Numbered from the stretch's first letter, positions 16,836-25,601 are shown. The stretch is DNA of 64,000 nucleotides from Microbacterium sp. NC79 (GCF_019061125.1 NZ_JAHQYI010000001.1:1798001-1862000), one strand, 5' to 3'. Numbers and translations: made by a program. The notes: generated by a model from the sequence alone, not told the origin.

Positions 16836-18214
16836 CGTGCGCCTCCGTTTTCGTCGCTCGCGGACGCAGCGTTTTTCTCGGCAGCCTTTTGGGCTGACTT
16901 CTTCGCCTTGCGCTCCAGGTCAATCCGCTCCTTCTCGCGAAGGACATCGGCGGTGTGGTGCTTGTCGATGGCGCGCTTTTCGGCCTTCTTTGCCGCCTTC
17001 TCCGCCTGAAGAATCATGCGCTGACGACGCGTGGGCGGCGGGTTCTTCTTGACCTTAACGGCGGCACCTGAGTCAGCAACTTCGCTCATCGCGTTGTTCG
17101 CGTGAACTTCGTCACGGCGTGAACGCAAGAAGATGCTCAGGATGACACCGACAGCGATGAGCGCGTCGATGACGACGCCCCAGGTGCCGAGCCAAACAAC
17201 GACGAGAGCGGCCAGCGCGCCAACGCCACCGGCAGCCGGAAGAGTCAAGACCCAACCCACCATGATGCGGCCTGCTGTGCCCCAGCGAACCTTGGATCCG
17301 CGACGGCCGAGGCCGGATCCGATGACGGAACCAGAAGCGACCTGGGTGGTTGACAGTGCGAACCCGAGGGCAGACGATGCGAGGATCGTGGCCGACGTGG
17401 ACGACTCCGCAGCGAAGCCCTGCGCAGGCTTGACGTCCGTCAGGCCCTTACCCAGCGTCCGGATGATGCGCCAGCCGCCCATGTAGGTTCCCAGTGCGAT
17501 CGTCAAGGCACACGCGATGATGACCCACAGTTCAGGGTTGTGGTGTTCAGCCGACTGCCATCCGACAGCGATGAGTGCGAGGGTGATGACACCCATCGTC
17601 TTCTGCGCGTCGTTGGTTCCGTGTGCCAGCGCAACGAGGCTCGATGTGAAGATCTGGCCCCAGCGGAAGCCGTCACGACCGTCCGGCTTGCCGTCGTATC
17701 TGCGGGTCATGCCATAGGCGATCTTTGTCACCACAAACGCGATGATTCCTGCGGTCAAAGGCGCGATCAGCGCGGGCAGAACAACCTTCGTAATGACGAT
17801 GCCGAAGTCGATCGCCATGGCGCCTGCACCAACCAGGGTGGCTCCGATGAGACCACCGAACAGTGCATGCGATGAGCTGGACGGCAGGCCAAGCAGCCAG
17901 GTGAGCATATTCCACGTGATGGCACCGATAAGGCCAGCGAAGATAAGCGAGGGGAAGAGCGTCGCGGCATTGTTGCCGGACATAAGAGCCTCTTCCTTGA
18001 TCATGCCGCCGGAAATAGTCTTGGCAACCTCGGTCGAGAGGAAAGCGCCGACCAGGTTGAGAAGAGCGGCGAGAATGACCGCGGTTTTGGGCTTGAGTGC
18101 GCCCGTTGCGATAGGCGTAGCCATCGCATTCGCGGTGTCATGAAATCCGTTAGTGAAATCAAAGAACAGTGCCAGCAGGATGACCAGCACAACAATTAGG
18201 GCTGCGGTTTCCAC
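16832..18214 (-). CDS. pit: Low-affinity inorganic phosphate transporter (PiT family)
   Basis: 460 residues with about ten helices. The PiT signature occurs twice in the inverted-repeat fold: FTNGFHDTANAMATPIATGAL near residue 20-40 and VALAHGTNDAQKTMG near residue 195-210. It imports phosphate with protons or cations, often as a metal-phosphate complex. The C-terminal ~80 residues are highly basic and predicted to be cytoplasmic and coiled (MILQAEKAAKKAEKRA), longer than in E. coli PitA. The start is GTG. A GTTCACC direct repeat lies upstream, suggesting control by phosphate limitation. Confidence 0.9.
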   Translation of the reverse strand: METAALIVVLVILLALFFDFTNGFHDTANAMATPIATGALKPKTAVILAALLNLVGAFLSTEVAKTISGGMIKEEALMSGNNAATLFPSLIFAGLIGAITWNMLTWLLGLPSSSSHALFGGLIGATLVGAGAMAIDFGIVITKVVLPALIAPLTAGIIAFVVTKIAYGMTRRYDGKPDGRDGFRWGQIFTSSLVALAHGTNDAQKTMGVITLALIAVGWQSAEHHNPELWVIIACALTIALGTYMGGWRIIRTLGKGLTDVKPAQGFAAESSTSATILASSALGFALSTTQVASGSVIGSGLGRRGSKVRWGTAGRIMVGWVLTLPAAGGVGALAALVVVWLGTWGVVIDALIAVGVILSIFLRSRRDEVHANNAMSEVADSGAAVKVKKNPPPTRRQRMILQAEKAAKKAEKRAIDKHHTADVLREKERIDLERKAKKSAQKAAEKNAASASDENGGAR

Positions 18215-18278
18215 CGTTGACTTTCGTGGGGGGATGAAGAGGAACAGGCGTCGAAGATTCCGACATGACGAACGAAGA

Positions 18279-18296
18279 GTTCACCGTTTTTTCACG
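18279..18296. promoter_or_regulatory. Possible PhoP box (direct repeat)
   Basis: GTTCACC at 18279-18285 is followed with 11-base periodicity by TTTCACG at 18290-18296 (5 of 7 identical). GTTCACC direct repeats with an 11-base step are the core of actinobacterial PhoP sites. It lies between divergent pit and oligopeptidase genes. One imperfect repeat pair is weak evidence. Confidence 0.35.
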
Positions 18297-18388
18297 AACC
18301 GGCAACCGGCCGATCAAATCTTTTCATCCCCTAGCGATTCGGTCAACTCAGCACTGGACCTTTGGCTACCAGCGGGTAGCGTGGAGAA

Positions 18389-20521
18389 GTGACTGAACCA
18401 CTCTCTGCGCCGCGTGCGCGCCAGCACCCTCAGCCCCGAACCCACCACGGCGACACCTTCATGGATCCCTACGAATGGTTGCGCAACAAGGAAAGCGACG
18501 AGGTCATCGCGCACCTCGAGGCAGAGAACGAGTTCACCGAGCAGGAGAACGCGCACCTCGCACCACTGCGCGAGACGCTCTTTCAAGAGATCAAGTCCCG
18601 CACCCAAGAAACTGACCTGTCGGTTCCGACTCGCAAGGGTGACTGGTGGTACTACGGCCGCACACTTGAGGGCAAGCAGTACGGCATTCAGTGCCGTGCC
18701 CCGCTCGCGTCAGCCGACGATTGGACGCCACCTGTCCTCTCACCAGACACCGAGGTTCCGGGCGAGCAGATCCTGTTCGATGGCAACGTCGAAGCCGAGG
18801 GGCACGAATTCTTCTCGCTTGGCAGCTTCGATATTTCGCGCGACGGAACCCGCATGCTGTGGGCGACGGACGTCACGGGTGACGAGCGGTATACGGTGCG
18901 CGTGCGTGACCTCACAACCGGGCAAACGTTCGCTGATGTCATCGAGGGAACCGCAGGCGGTGCCGAGCTCACCCCCGACGGCCTCGCGATCGTGTACACG
19001 ACGGTGGATGAGGCATGGCGTCCCGACACCGTGTGGCTACACACCATCGGCGGCGACATCAACAACCCGACGCCGTTGTTCCACCAGCCAGACGAGCGCT
19101 TCTGGGTTGGGGCTGGCTTCTGCCGATCCGACCGTTACCTCATGATCGGACAGAGCACATCCATCACAAGCGAAGTACTGCTGCTCGACGCCGACGATTT
19201 GTTGGCGGAACCACGGGTGGTGTGGCCGCAGGCGGAGGGCGTCGAGTACAGCGTTGATCACGCGGTGATCGACGGTGAAGACGTGCTCTTCATCGTGCAC
19301 AACGAGAACGCACTCGACTTTGAGCTCGTGCGTGTCGCCGCCAACGACCCGCAGGGCGCACGCGCCGTCGTCATGCCGCACACGCCTGGCACCCGCATTC
19401 TCGACATCGATTGCTTCCGCGATTTCACCGTCGTCGAATATCGGCGCGAGGGTCTTGCCCGCATGGCAAAGCTCGATCACGCGACCGGCGCGGTCAGTGA
19501 AGTCGAGTTTGACGAGCCGTTGTTTGCCGTTGGTGTGAGCGGAAACTCCGAATGGGCACCGCAGCTCATTCGTTTTGGGTATGCCTCGTTTGTGACGCCA
19601 AGCTCGGTCTTTGACTGGGATCCGGTGTCCGATGAGAAGTTTCTCCGCAAGCAGCAGCCGGTTCTCGGTGGCTACGATGCGGCCGACTACGGCCAGTCTC
19701 GGGTCTGGGCGCGCGCTGACGACGGCACCGGGGTTCCGGTGTCCCTCGTCTGGAAGCGCTCATTTGGTGAGCCTGGTGACGCAGTGCGGCCCGTGCACCT
19801 CTACGGCTATGGTTCGTACGAACACTCGATCGACCCCGGATTCTCGACCATGCGGTTGTCGGCGTTGGATCGTGGCGTCATCTTTGCCGTTGCGCACATT
19901 CGTGGCGGCGGCGAAATGGGTCGCGCATGGTACGAAGACGGCAAGCTCATGGCGAAGAAGAACACGTTCTCCGACTTCGTCGCCGCGGCTCGTCACCTTG
20001 TTGATTCGGGCATCACCGCTCCGGAACGCATGGTCGCCGAAGGCGGCAGCGCAGGCGGTTTGCTGATGGGTGCCGTTGCCAACCTCGCGCCGGAACTTTT
20101 CGCTGGAATTGTGGCGTCGGTTCCGTTCGTCGACGCGCTGACGACGATTCTCGACCCGTCACTCCCCCTCACCGTCATCGAGTGGGACGAGTGGGGCGAC
20201 CCCCTGCACAACGCCGACGTGTACGAGTACATGAAGTCGTACACGCCGTATGAAAACGTCTTTGATGGTGTGACATACCCACGCATACTCGCGGTGACAT
20301 CGCTCAACGACACCCGCGTGTACTACGTGGAACCCGCCAAGTGGGTGGCTCGTCTGCGCGATGTCGGCGCCGATGTGCAGTTGAAGTGCGAAATGGTTGC
20401 CGGCCACGGCGGTGTCACGGGTCGCTACAACTCGTGGCGCGAACGCGCATACGAGTTGGCATGGCTGTTCGATGTGCTCGGCGTTGCCGATGTGCAGCCC
20501 GACGCGGAAAACGCGCACTGA
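18389..20521 (+). CDS. ptrB: Oligopeptidase B-type S9 serine peptidase
   Basis: 710 residues, the usual length. An N-terminal seven-bladed propeller (about 70-410) precedes an alpha/beta-hydrolase domain. The nucleophile motif GGSAGGLLMG is at about residue 551-560, the acidic residue lies near NDTRVYY, and the histidine is in GHGGVTGR near residue 671. The oxyanion/stabilising segment YGSYEHSIDPGFS matches oligopeptidase B, which cleaves peptides after basic residues in the cytoplasm. The GTG at 18389 follows TAGCGT at leaderless spacing. Divergent from pit. Confidence 0.88.
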   Translation: MTEPLSAPRARQHPQPRTHHGDTFMDPYEWLRNKESDEVIAHLEAENEFTEQENAHLAPLRETLFQEIKSRTQETDLSVPTRKGDWWYYGRTLEGKQYGIQCRAPLASADDWTPPVLSPDTEVPGEQILFDGNVEAEGHEFFSLGSFDISRDGTRMLWATDVTGDERYTVRVRDLTTGQTFADVIEGTAGGAELTPDGLAIVYTTVDEAWRPDTVWLHTIGGDINNPTPLFHQPDERFWVGAGFCRSDRYLMIGQSTSITSEVLLLDADDLLAEPRVVWPQAEGVEYSVDHAVIDGEDVLFIVHNENALDFELVRVAANDPQGARAVVMPHTPGTRILDIDCFRDFTVVEYRREGLARMAKLDHATGAVSEVEFDEPLFAVGVSGNSEWAPQLIRFGYASFVTPSSVFDWDPVSDEKFLRKQQPVLGGYDAADYGQSRVWARADDGTGVPVSLVWKRSFGEPGDAVRPVHLYGYGSYEHSIDPGFSTMRLSALDRGVIFAVAHIRGGGEMGRAWYEDGKLMAKKNTFSDFVAAARHLVDSGITAPERMVAEGGSAGGLLMGAVANLAPELFAGIVASVPFVDALTTILDPSLPLTVIEWDEWGDPLHNADVYEYMKSYTPYENVFDGVTYPRILAVTSLNDTRVYYVEPAKWVARLRDVGADVQLKCEMVAGHGGVTGRYNSWRERAYELAWLFDVLGVADVQPDAENAH

Positions 20522-20677
20522 GGTGAAGGCTCCGATGCTGATCCCGAACCCGATAAGGGGTCAGGAGCTGTAGGACACGGCTATCACCGTGCGTGACACA
20601 GGTGACAAGGATCGTGCCTGCATAGCCCTCGAGGCATAACGCTTCGGAATCAGAACTTTCGGACTTAAGACCGGGCC

Positions 20678-20711
20678 AGAAGCCGCGGGTGCTTCAACGC
20701 CCGCGGCTTCT
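20678..20711 (+). terminator. Hairpin terminator after the oligopeptidase gene
   Basis: Perfect 12-bp stem (20678-20689 with 20700-20711), 157 bases beyond the stop. The sequence between stop and hairpin shows nothing recognisable. Confidence 0.55.
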
Positions 20712-20722
20712 GCTGCCCCTCT

Positions 20723-20793
20723 GGTTCCTTGGTTCCGTTGTTCCGTTGTTCCGTTGTTCCGTCGTTCCATGGTTCCGTGGCTCCGTGGTTCCG
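20723..20793. repeat. Tandem array of an 8-base GTTCCGTT-like unit
   Basis: About nine head-to-tail copies of an 8-9 base unit (GTTCCGTT, GTTCCGTC, GTTCCATG, GTTCCGTG, GCTCCGTG). The end copies contain full GGTTCC motifs. It lies in the 417-base gene-free stretch between the oligopeptidase gene and the DUF559 gene. An apparent minus-strand reading frame rich in Asn/Thr/Gly/Arg is only the translated repeat. Confidence 0.9.
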
Positions 20794-20810
20794 TCTCTTG
20801 ACGTTCTTCT

Positions 20811-20903
20811 GACTCACCAAATGTCGAACGCCTGAGTGCGACACGCCGCAAGTTGGGCCCGTCCGGAGCTCGGGCCGTTGCGTCGTTCGACATTTGGTAA
20901 CCG
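20811..20903. repeat. ~93-bp inverted-repeat element, copy A
   Basis: Ends ACCAAATGTCGAACG (20816-20830) and CGTTCGACATTTGGT (20884-20898) are perfect 15-bp inverted repeats around a GC-rich core. A related copy with the same orientation lies at 21838-21930. The two bracket the AbiEi/DUF559 gene. Copies share GACTCACCAAATGT-GAACGCC and CGACACGCCG. It carries no coding sequence. Confidence 0.85.
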
Positions 20904-20938
20904 ACGGCGGAACCACGGCGCGCGGCCGTGGGGCAGGT

Positions 20939-21742
20939 TCAGATCACGGCGAGGATAGCGTCGCGCACGAGTTCCCACTCGTACACGACCATCGCGTAGT
21001 CAAACCGAAGCGTCCGCCATCCTCGTCGCGCCGCGCGGGCATCGCGCACGAGGTCTTTGTGACGTTGCGATGGCCCGTCGTGGTTCTCCCGGCCATCGAG
21101 CTCAATCGCCACGTTGCCGATGGCAAGATCTACGCGTCCAACGGTGGCAATTCGCACCTGCGAGCGCGCGGCAATCCCGAGCCGAAACAGGCGTAGACGC
21201 ACGAGAGACTCCAACCCACTTTCCGCATTGGTACGGGCGAAATCGACGAGCGCAGCCAACGCGGATGTCACATGAGAACGAATCCATACGCGATCCTCGC
21301 GAGTGATGAGCCGGAGGTAGAGCGCCGATTCGAGAGCGGCGAAGAATGTCTCCTCCCGCAGGCATCGAGCGACCTGAACCAGCGCCACCCGCAGCGGAAC
21401 CACGCCAAACTCTTGGTTATGGCGAGAGCGATGGGCGATGCACGAACAACCAACGTGGGGATGCGTGCGTCCGCGGAGCTGCACGCCAACGTGCAGCCGC
21501 TTGGCGTCATCCAGCAACCACACGCCATACGCACGCACCGCATTTGCGCACGCCATGGTTCCGCCATGTCGCGCGGCGTCGGCCGCCGGATGGCTGGCGT
21601 CAATGCAATAGATGCCCTGCCGCAGACGCAGGAGCCGATTCGTAGCAAGTGCCTGCCGAATCGCGAAGGCCGTGTAACCAGCCCTGGTGAGGTCAGATGT
21701 ACGGCAGACTCCGCCAGCCGCCGCGATCACTTGTTCAATCAT
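20939..21742 (-). CDS. AbiEi-type winged-helix / DUF559 nuclease-like protein, solitary
   Basis: 267 residues from the ATG at 21742 (a GTG three bases upstream is also possible). The N-terminal ~60 residues (IEQVIAAAGGVCRTSDLTR, LRQGIYC) form the winged helix found in AbiEi-like antitoxins. The C-terminal part (about residues 205-265) matches DUF559, a Vsr-like PD-(D/E)XK fold, with VDLAIGNVAIELDGRENHD, RDARAARRGWRTLRFDY as the acidic and basic core. Such fusions are frequent in actinobacteria and of unproven role. No AbiEii toxin gene is adjacent. It is bracketed by two copies of an inverted-repeat element about 36 and 95 bases from its ends, suggesting a mobile or horizontally gained cassette. 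Confidence 0.8.
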   Translation of the reverse strand: MIEQVIAAAGGVCRTSDLTRAGYTAFAIRQALATNRLLRLRQGIYCIDASHPAADAARHGGTMACANAVRAYGVWLLDDAKRLHVGVQLRGRTHPHVGCSCIAHRSRHNQEFGVVPLRVALVQVARCLREETFFAALESALYLRLITREDRVWIRSHVTSALAALVDFARTNAESGLESLVRLRLFRLGIAARSQVRIATVGRVDLAIGNVAIELDGRENHDGPSQRHKDLVRDARAARRGWRTLRFDYAMVVYEWELVRDAILAVI

Positions 21743-21837
21743 CACCTCGCAATCGTGCGAGTGTCATGAGTCCCGGGCCCTCCCGTCCCACCGGATGTGG
21801 AGAATCTCTCTCGAACGCCGGTCTGTGAAGGAACGGT

Positions 21838-21930
21838 GACTCACCAAATGTTGAACGCCTTCCCCCGACACGCCGTAAAACCATGGGCTCCGCGGACACC
21901 TGCGGCCAAGAGTTCGACATTTCGTAACTC
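21838..21930. repeat. ~93-bp inverted-repeat element, copy B
   Basis: Left end GTGACTCACCAAATGTTGAAC (from 21837) and right end GTTCGACATTTCGTAACTCAC pair at 17 of 21 positions. Same orientation and ends as copy A at 20811-20903, with a diverged core. It lies about 95 bases upstream of the DUF559 gene start. Confidence 0.8.
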
Positions 21931-21965
21931 ACGGCCACGGAGATCAACGGGCCGCAACGCAGAAA

Positions 21966-21991
21966 CCGCCGCCCCACGAGCGGGGCGGCGG
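21966..21991 (-). terminator. GC-rich hairpin downstream of pfkA
   Basis: Perfect 10-bp stem (21966-21975 with 21982-21991), 85 bases after the pfkA stop on the minus strand. Confidence 0.5.
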
Positions 21992-22009
21992 CTTCCAGCA
22001 GGCTTGCGG

Positions 22010-22075
22010 AACCTGCGGCGCGGAACCAGGTGGCCGAAACAGGAGCCGGAACAAGGGGGCCGGAACCCGGGAGGG
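22010..22075. repeat. GGAACC-rich cluster directly after pfkA
   Basis: Three GGAACC motifs and one GGAACA occur within 60 bases in an irregular pattern of CGGAACC/CCGGAAC. It abuts the pfkA stop codon. No coding potential. The rest of the gap 21746-22075 holds element copy B and a hairpin. Confidence 0.7.
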
Positions 22076-23104
22076 TTAGCCGAAGAGGGCTGCGGCTTCG
22101 TCGTAGCGGTACTGCGGCACAGTGTTGAGCTCGACGAGGGCTTCGGAGAAGGGGACGCGCACGATGTCGGTGCCGCGCATCGCCACCATTTCACCCCAGG
22201 CTTCGTCGACGATCGCGTCGGCAGCGTGCAGGCCAAGGCGCGTGGCAAGCACGCGGTCAAAGCCCGACGGCGAGCCACCGCGCTGGATGTGGCCGAGCAC
22301 GGTCGAGCGGGTTTCGATGCCGGTGATGCGCTCGATCTCGGGGGCGAGGATCTCGCTGATGCCGCCAAGGCGCGGACGGTTGAACGCGTCGAGACCCTTG
22401 TCGCTGAACGCTTCGTCCATGCCCTTGAGCTTGAAGCCCTCAGACACCACGACGAGCGGCGCACGACCGCGGTCATGTGCCGACCGCACAAGTTCGGCGA
22501 TCTCGTCAAGCGACATCGGGTTCTCGGGGATCAGAATGGCGTGCGCGCCTGCGGCCATTCCGGCGTGGAGAGCGATCCATCCGACGTGACGTCCCATGAC
22601 CTCAGCCACCATGCAACGCTGGTGTGAGTCACCGGTGGTACGGAGGCGATCCATCGCCTCCGTTGCAATGTTGACCGCGGTGTCGAAACCGAACGAATAA
22701 TCGGTGGCACGGAGGTCATTGTCGATGGTCTTGGGAACACCAATCACCTTGATGCCGTCCTTTGAAAGACGGTCAGCCGCGGCCAGTGTTCCTTCACCAC
22801 CGATCGCGATAATGCCGTCGATGCGGTGCCCAAACAGGGTTTTGGCAATGTTGTCAGCGCCACCGCGGTCGCCCTCATAAGGGTTAGTGCGGCTCGTTCC
22901 GAGGATCGTACCCCCGACCTTGGATAGTCCCTTCACTTCGTGACGCGTGAGCGGAACGAAGTCGCCTTCGACGACGCCACGCCAGCCGTCACGAATGCCC
23001 ACGAACTCAAGGTCGTACGCAGTCGTACCCTTGAGCACAATGCCGCGGATAACCGCGTTGAGTCCGGGGCAATCGCCGCCGGACGTCAGAATGCCGATCT
23101 TCAT
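22076..23104 (-). CDS. pfkA: 6-phosphofructokinase, actinobacterial Gly/Lys type
   Basis: 342 residues. GILTSGGDCPGLNAVIRG starts the fold at residue 3. The nucleotide loop is IGGEGTLAAA (about residue 103) and the catalytic loop VPKTIDNDL (about residue 125). Glycine after the acidic residue in the first loop predicts ATP use, while lysine before TIDND is usual in PPi enzymes. This mixed Gly/Lys pair is typical of the ATP-dependent actinobacterial group. It phosphorylates fructose 6-phosphate in glycolysis. The ATG at 23104 is set by MKIGILTSGG; upstream codons lack homology. Monocistronic. Confidence 0.93.
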   Translation of the reverse strand: MKIGILTSGGDCPGLNAVIRGIVLKGTTAYDLEFVGIRDGWRGVVEGDFVPLTRHEVKGLSKVGGTILGTSRTNPYEGDRGGADNIAKTLFGHRIDGIIAIGGEGTLAAADRLSKDGIKVIGVPKTIDNDLRATDYSFGFDTAVNIATEAMDRLRTTGDSHQRCMVAEVMGRHVGWIALHAGMAAGAHAILIPENPMSLDEIAELVRSAHDRGRAPLVVVSEGFKLKGMDEAFSDKGLDAFNRPRLGGISEILAPEIERITGIETRSTVLGHIQRGGSPSGFDRVLATRLGLHAADAIVDEAWGEMVAMRGTDIVRVPFSEALVELNTVPQYRYDEAAALFG

Positions 23105-23245
23105 GGTGCCTGCTTTGCTGGGGGGGAAGGATAAGGGGGATCGGGCGACGCTGCCTTTCTCGACCATAGTGGCCTAAGCAATAGATTTCCATTCGAAGGC
23201 GCCGATTTTCACGATTCTTACGCCAACATTTCGGACCGAAACAAA

Positions 23246-23302
23246 AAGATTCCCACTTCCTGCGGAGAAATCGAAGTTTCTACGCTAAGAAGTGGGAATC
23301 TT
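23246..23302 (-). terminator. Intrinsic terminator of the SNF2 helicase gene
   Basis: 13-bp perfect stem (23246-23258 with 23290-23302); on the minus strand the hairpin is followed by CTTTTTGTTT. It lies 16 bases after the helicase stop. Confidence 0.85.
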
Positions 23303-23317
23303 CACGTTTGTTTACGC

Positions 23318-25462
23318 CTAGCGGCTGAGCGCTTCCCGTAGCAGGTGCATCAGGGCAGACAGTTGCACAGAGTCTTGCGAGCCGGGTTCGACCGATACGC
23401 CATCGAGCGCGCGCAGAGCGAGGCCCTGCTTCTGGTCGATGAGTTCGGCAATCTTGGTATCCAGAGTGTGCGCGGCGATGATACGCCATGCGGTGACCGG
23501 CTCATCCTGACCGATGCGGTGCACGCGGTCGATCGCCTGCGTCTGCTCGGCCGCGGTCCAGCTGAGCTCGGCCAGCACAACGTTCGACGCTGCCTGCATG
23601 TTGAGGCCAACACCGGCTGCGGTGAGCGAACACACCGCGATTGAAACGTCGGGGTCGTTATTGAACGCGTCAATGGCGGCTTGGCGCGCTGTTGACGTCT
23701 GGTCACCGCGCACCGAAACCGACTTCAACCCGTTTGCCGCGAACAGCGCCTCGGCCTGGTTCATGACGTCGATGTGCTTCGCGAAGAACACGACCTTGCC
23801 CACGGAACGCTGCAACTGCACCGCGTAGTCCGCGGCGAGGCCAGCCTTTGCCTGACCAATCTTGCGCACCATGGTGAAGACGTTGTCGCCACCGGCGTCA
23901 GCATTCTTCGACTCTTCAAACTCGTGCTGCGCGACGAGGCGCACGATGTCTTCATCGATGCCGCGGGTCTCTCGGCCACGCGCATCAATGATGCGGCGGT
24001 ACTTGGTAGCCATACGCTCACCCAGCTCACGCTCGGCGGCACGGATCGAACGACCAAACTCGTCGTCAAGCTGCACAGGCATGTCGGCCACGAGCTTGTC
24101 CGGCAGGTCGGCGGCGACGTCCTTCTTCTTGCGCCGCACGATACCCATCGAGATCACGGCCTCGCGAGCCTCCGGGTAAAACGCCTTGTCTGCGGGTGTG
24201 AGCCCCGTTGCGTCCAACTTCTCGGCGAGCTCCGGGCCCGGCTTTTCGCCGTTCGTCCACCCAAGGAAACGCCAGATTGCGTCAAAGTCTTCCACGTCGT
24301 TGATGAGCGGCGTACCGGTCAACGCGATCATCAGCGGGTCGCCCCCAGGCGTCTGCTCACGAACACGGCTGGCCAGCGCGAGCACGTTCTGCGAGCGCTG
24401 TGACGACAGGTTCTTAATGAAGTGCGCCTCGTCAACGACCATGCCACGCAGGCCAATCTTACCGAGCCACGAAAGGTGACGATCCAAAATCTCATAGTTG
24501 ACGATGAAGATGTCGGCGAACGCATCGATCGCGTCGCCGTCACCCTGAATCACCGTGGCACGGCGCTGCGGAGTCCACCGTTCGACCTCACGCGCCCAGT
24601 TCATCTTCACGACATTCGGAACCACGACAAGCAGCGGGTAGGCGTTGGCGACGGACGCGGCAATCACCGATTGCGCTGTCTTGCCGAGACCGGGCTCGTC
24701 AGCGAGCAGGAATGAGCGGTGGCCAGCGCGCACCGATTCCAGGAACCGTGCCTGGTGCGCCATCACCTCAAGCCCCTTGGGCGAAAGATGATCAAATTCG
24801 GGTAGCGGCGGCAGTTCCATCGAGGCGACGGAGCCACCAGCACCCTGCTCGAACGCCTTGTACAGCGGGCCCATCAGGTCCCAGCCGTCGAGGCGACGGC
24901 GCGGCGTCTCCTTCGCAACCACGCGGGAGAAGTCGGGGGCCAAGAACGGGTTCGACTCAATGCGCGACTCAACTGCAGGCGGAGTCACCTGCTTTTCAGC
25001 AAGGGCTGCCGGAACCACGGGGGTTACGGCGACGGGAGCAACGTCGGTAATGATCAGTTCGTCTGGCGCAAGCTCCGCACCCGACTCCAGCAGCCAGTCA
25101 CGGCGCATGCGCTTGGCGACCGGGCTTGTCGCCTGGTCTGCCTCAAGCAGCGGAATGATCGAGGTGTCGCGGGCTGCCGTCTTCGCGAGAATCTGCGCGA
25201 CACCGTCGAGGCGCTTGAGCAGCTCCGCACGAGTCGAGTCACTGATCTCGGTGTCCGCCTTGACCCGAGCGCGTTCTTCGCGCACCAGGAAGGCGATCAC
25301 CTGGAACTTCACACGGTTCGTCGGGCCGAGCTTTCCCTTTTGGGCTTTTGCTTCAACCTCGCGCACCTTGCGGGCGAGAATCGGGATGATGGGGGCGTCG
25401 TCGTCGCGACGGGACGACGACTTGCGACGCCGTGATGATGATGCTGTTGCCGAGCTCGGCAT
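23318..25462 (-). CDS. SNF2-family DEAD/DEAH-box ATPase (SMARCAL1/HARP-like)
   Basis: 714 residues. Basic serine/arginine-rich start, then about 200 residues of helical N-domain. The ATPase core has DEPGLGKTAQS (Walker A, about residue 270), VVDEAHFIKN (DEAH box), LTGTPLIND, and in the C-terminal lobe ASNVVLAELSWTAAEQTQAIDRVHRIGQ, the SNF2 motif VI region. Such proteins translocate on duplex DNA; the SMARCAL1-like subgroup anneals or remodels forks. No nuclease, methylase or defence partner lies beside it. The ATG at 25462 has AGGAG six bases upstream; the longer frame upstream is rejected. Own promoter and terminator. Confidence 0.85.
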   Translation of the reverse strand: MPSSATASSSRRRKSSSRRDDDAPIIPILARKVREVEAKAQKGKLGPTNRVKFQVIAFLVREERARVKADTEISDSTRAELLKRLDGVAQILAKTAARDTSIIPLLEADQATSPVAKRMRRDWLLESGAELAPDELIITDVAPVAVTPVVPAALAEKQVTPPAVESRIESNPFLAPDFSRVVAKETPRRRLDGWDLMGPLYKAFEQGAGGSVASMELPPLPEFDHLSPKGLEVMAHQARFLESVRAGHRSFLLADEPGLGKTAQSVIAASVANAYPLLVVVPNVVKMNWAREVERWTPQRRATVIQGDGDAIDAFADIFIVNYEILDRHLSWLGKIGLRGMVVDEAHFIKNLSSQRSQNVLALASRVREQTPGGDPLMIALTGTPLINDVEDFDAIWRFLGWTNGEKPGPELAEKLDATGLTPADKAFYPEAREAVISMGIVRRKKKDVAADLPDKLVADMPVQLDDEFGRSIRAAERELGERMATKYRRIIDARGRETRGIDEDIVRLVAQHEFEESKNADAGGDNVFTMVRKIGQAKAGLAADYAVQLQRSVGKVVFFAKHIDVMNQAEALFAANGLKSVSVRGDQTSTARQAAIDAFNNDPDVSIAVCSLTAAGVGLNMQAASNVVLAELSWTAAEQTQAIDRVHRIGQDEPVTAWRIIAAHTLDTKIAELIDQKQGLALRALDGVSVEPGSQDSVQLSALMHLLREALSR

Positions 25463-25601
25463 GCTTCTCCTGTGCGTGAGTGGAGCAAAAACTACGGAGC
25501 GTTCAACGAATGGTTGAACTGTATGGGGCGCCCATCTCACATGCGGGATCGGGCGAGATCTTTCGCTGCCCATCTGCAGACTCCGCTTCAGCGGAAAGCA
25601 T

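Noticed and set aside
20561..20916. Minus-strand frames reading ERRNNGTTEQRNQGT-like sequence
   Set aside because: They are the translation of the 8-base tandem array in two frames; no conserved protein features.
23318..25462. SNF2 helicase as part of a DISARM-like or other phage-defence system
   Set aside because: No methyltransferase, DUF1998, nuclease or phospholipase-type partner lies beside it; neighbours are pfkA and copA, each separately transcribed.
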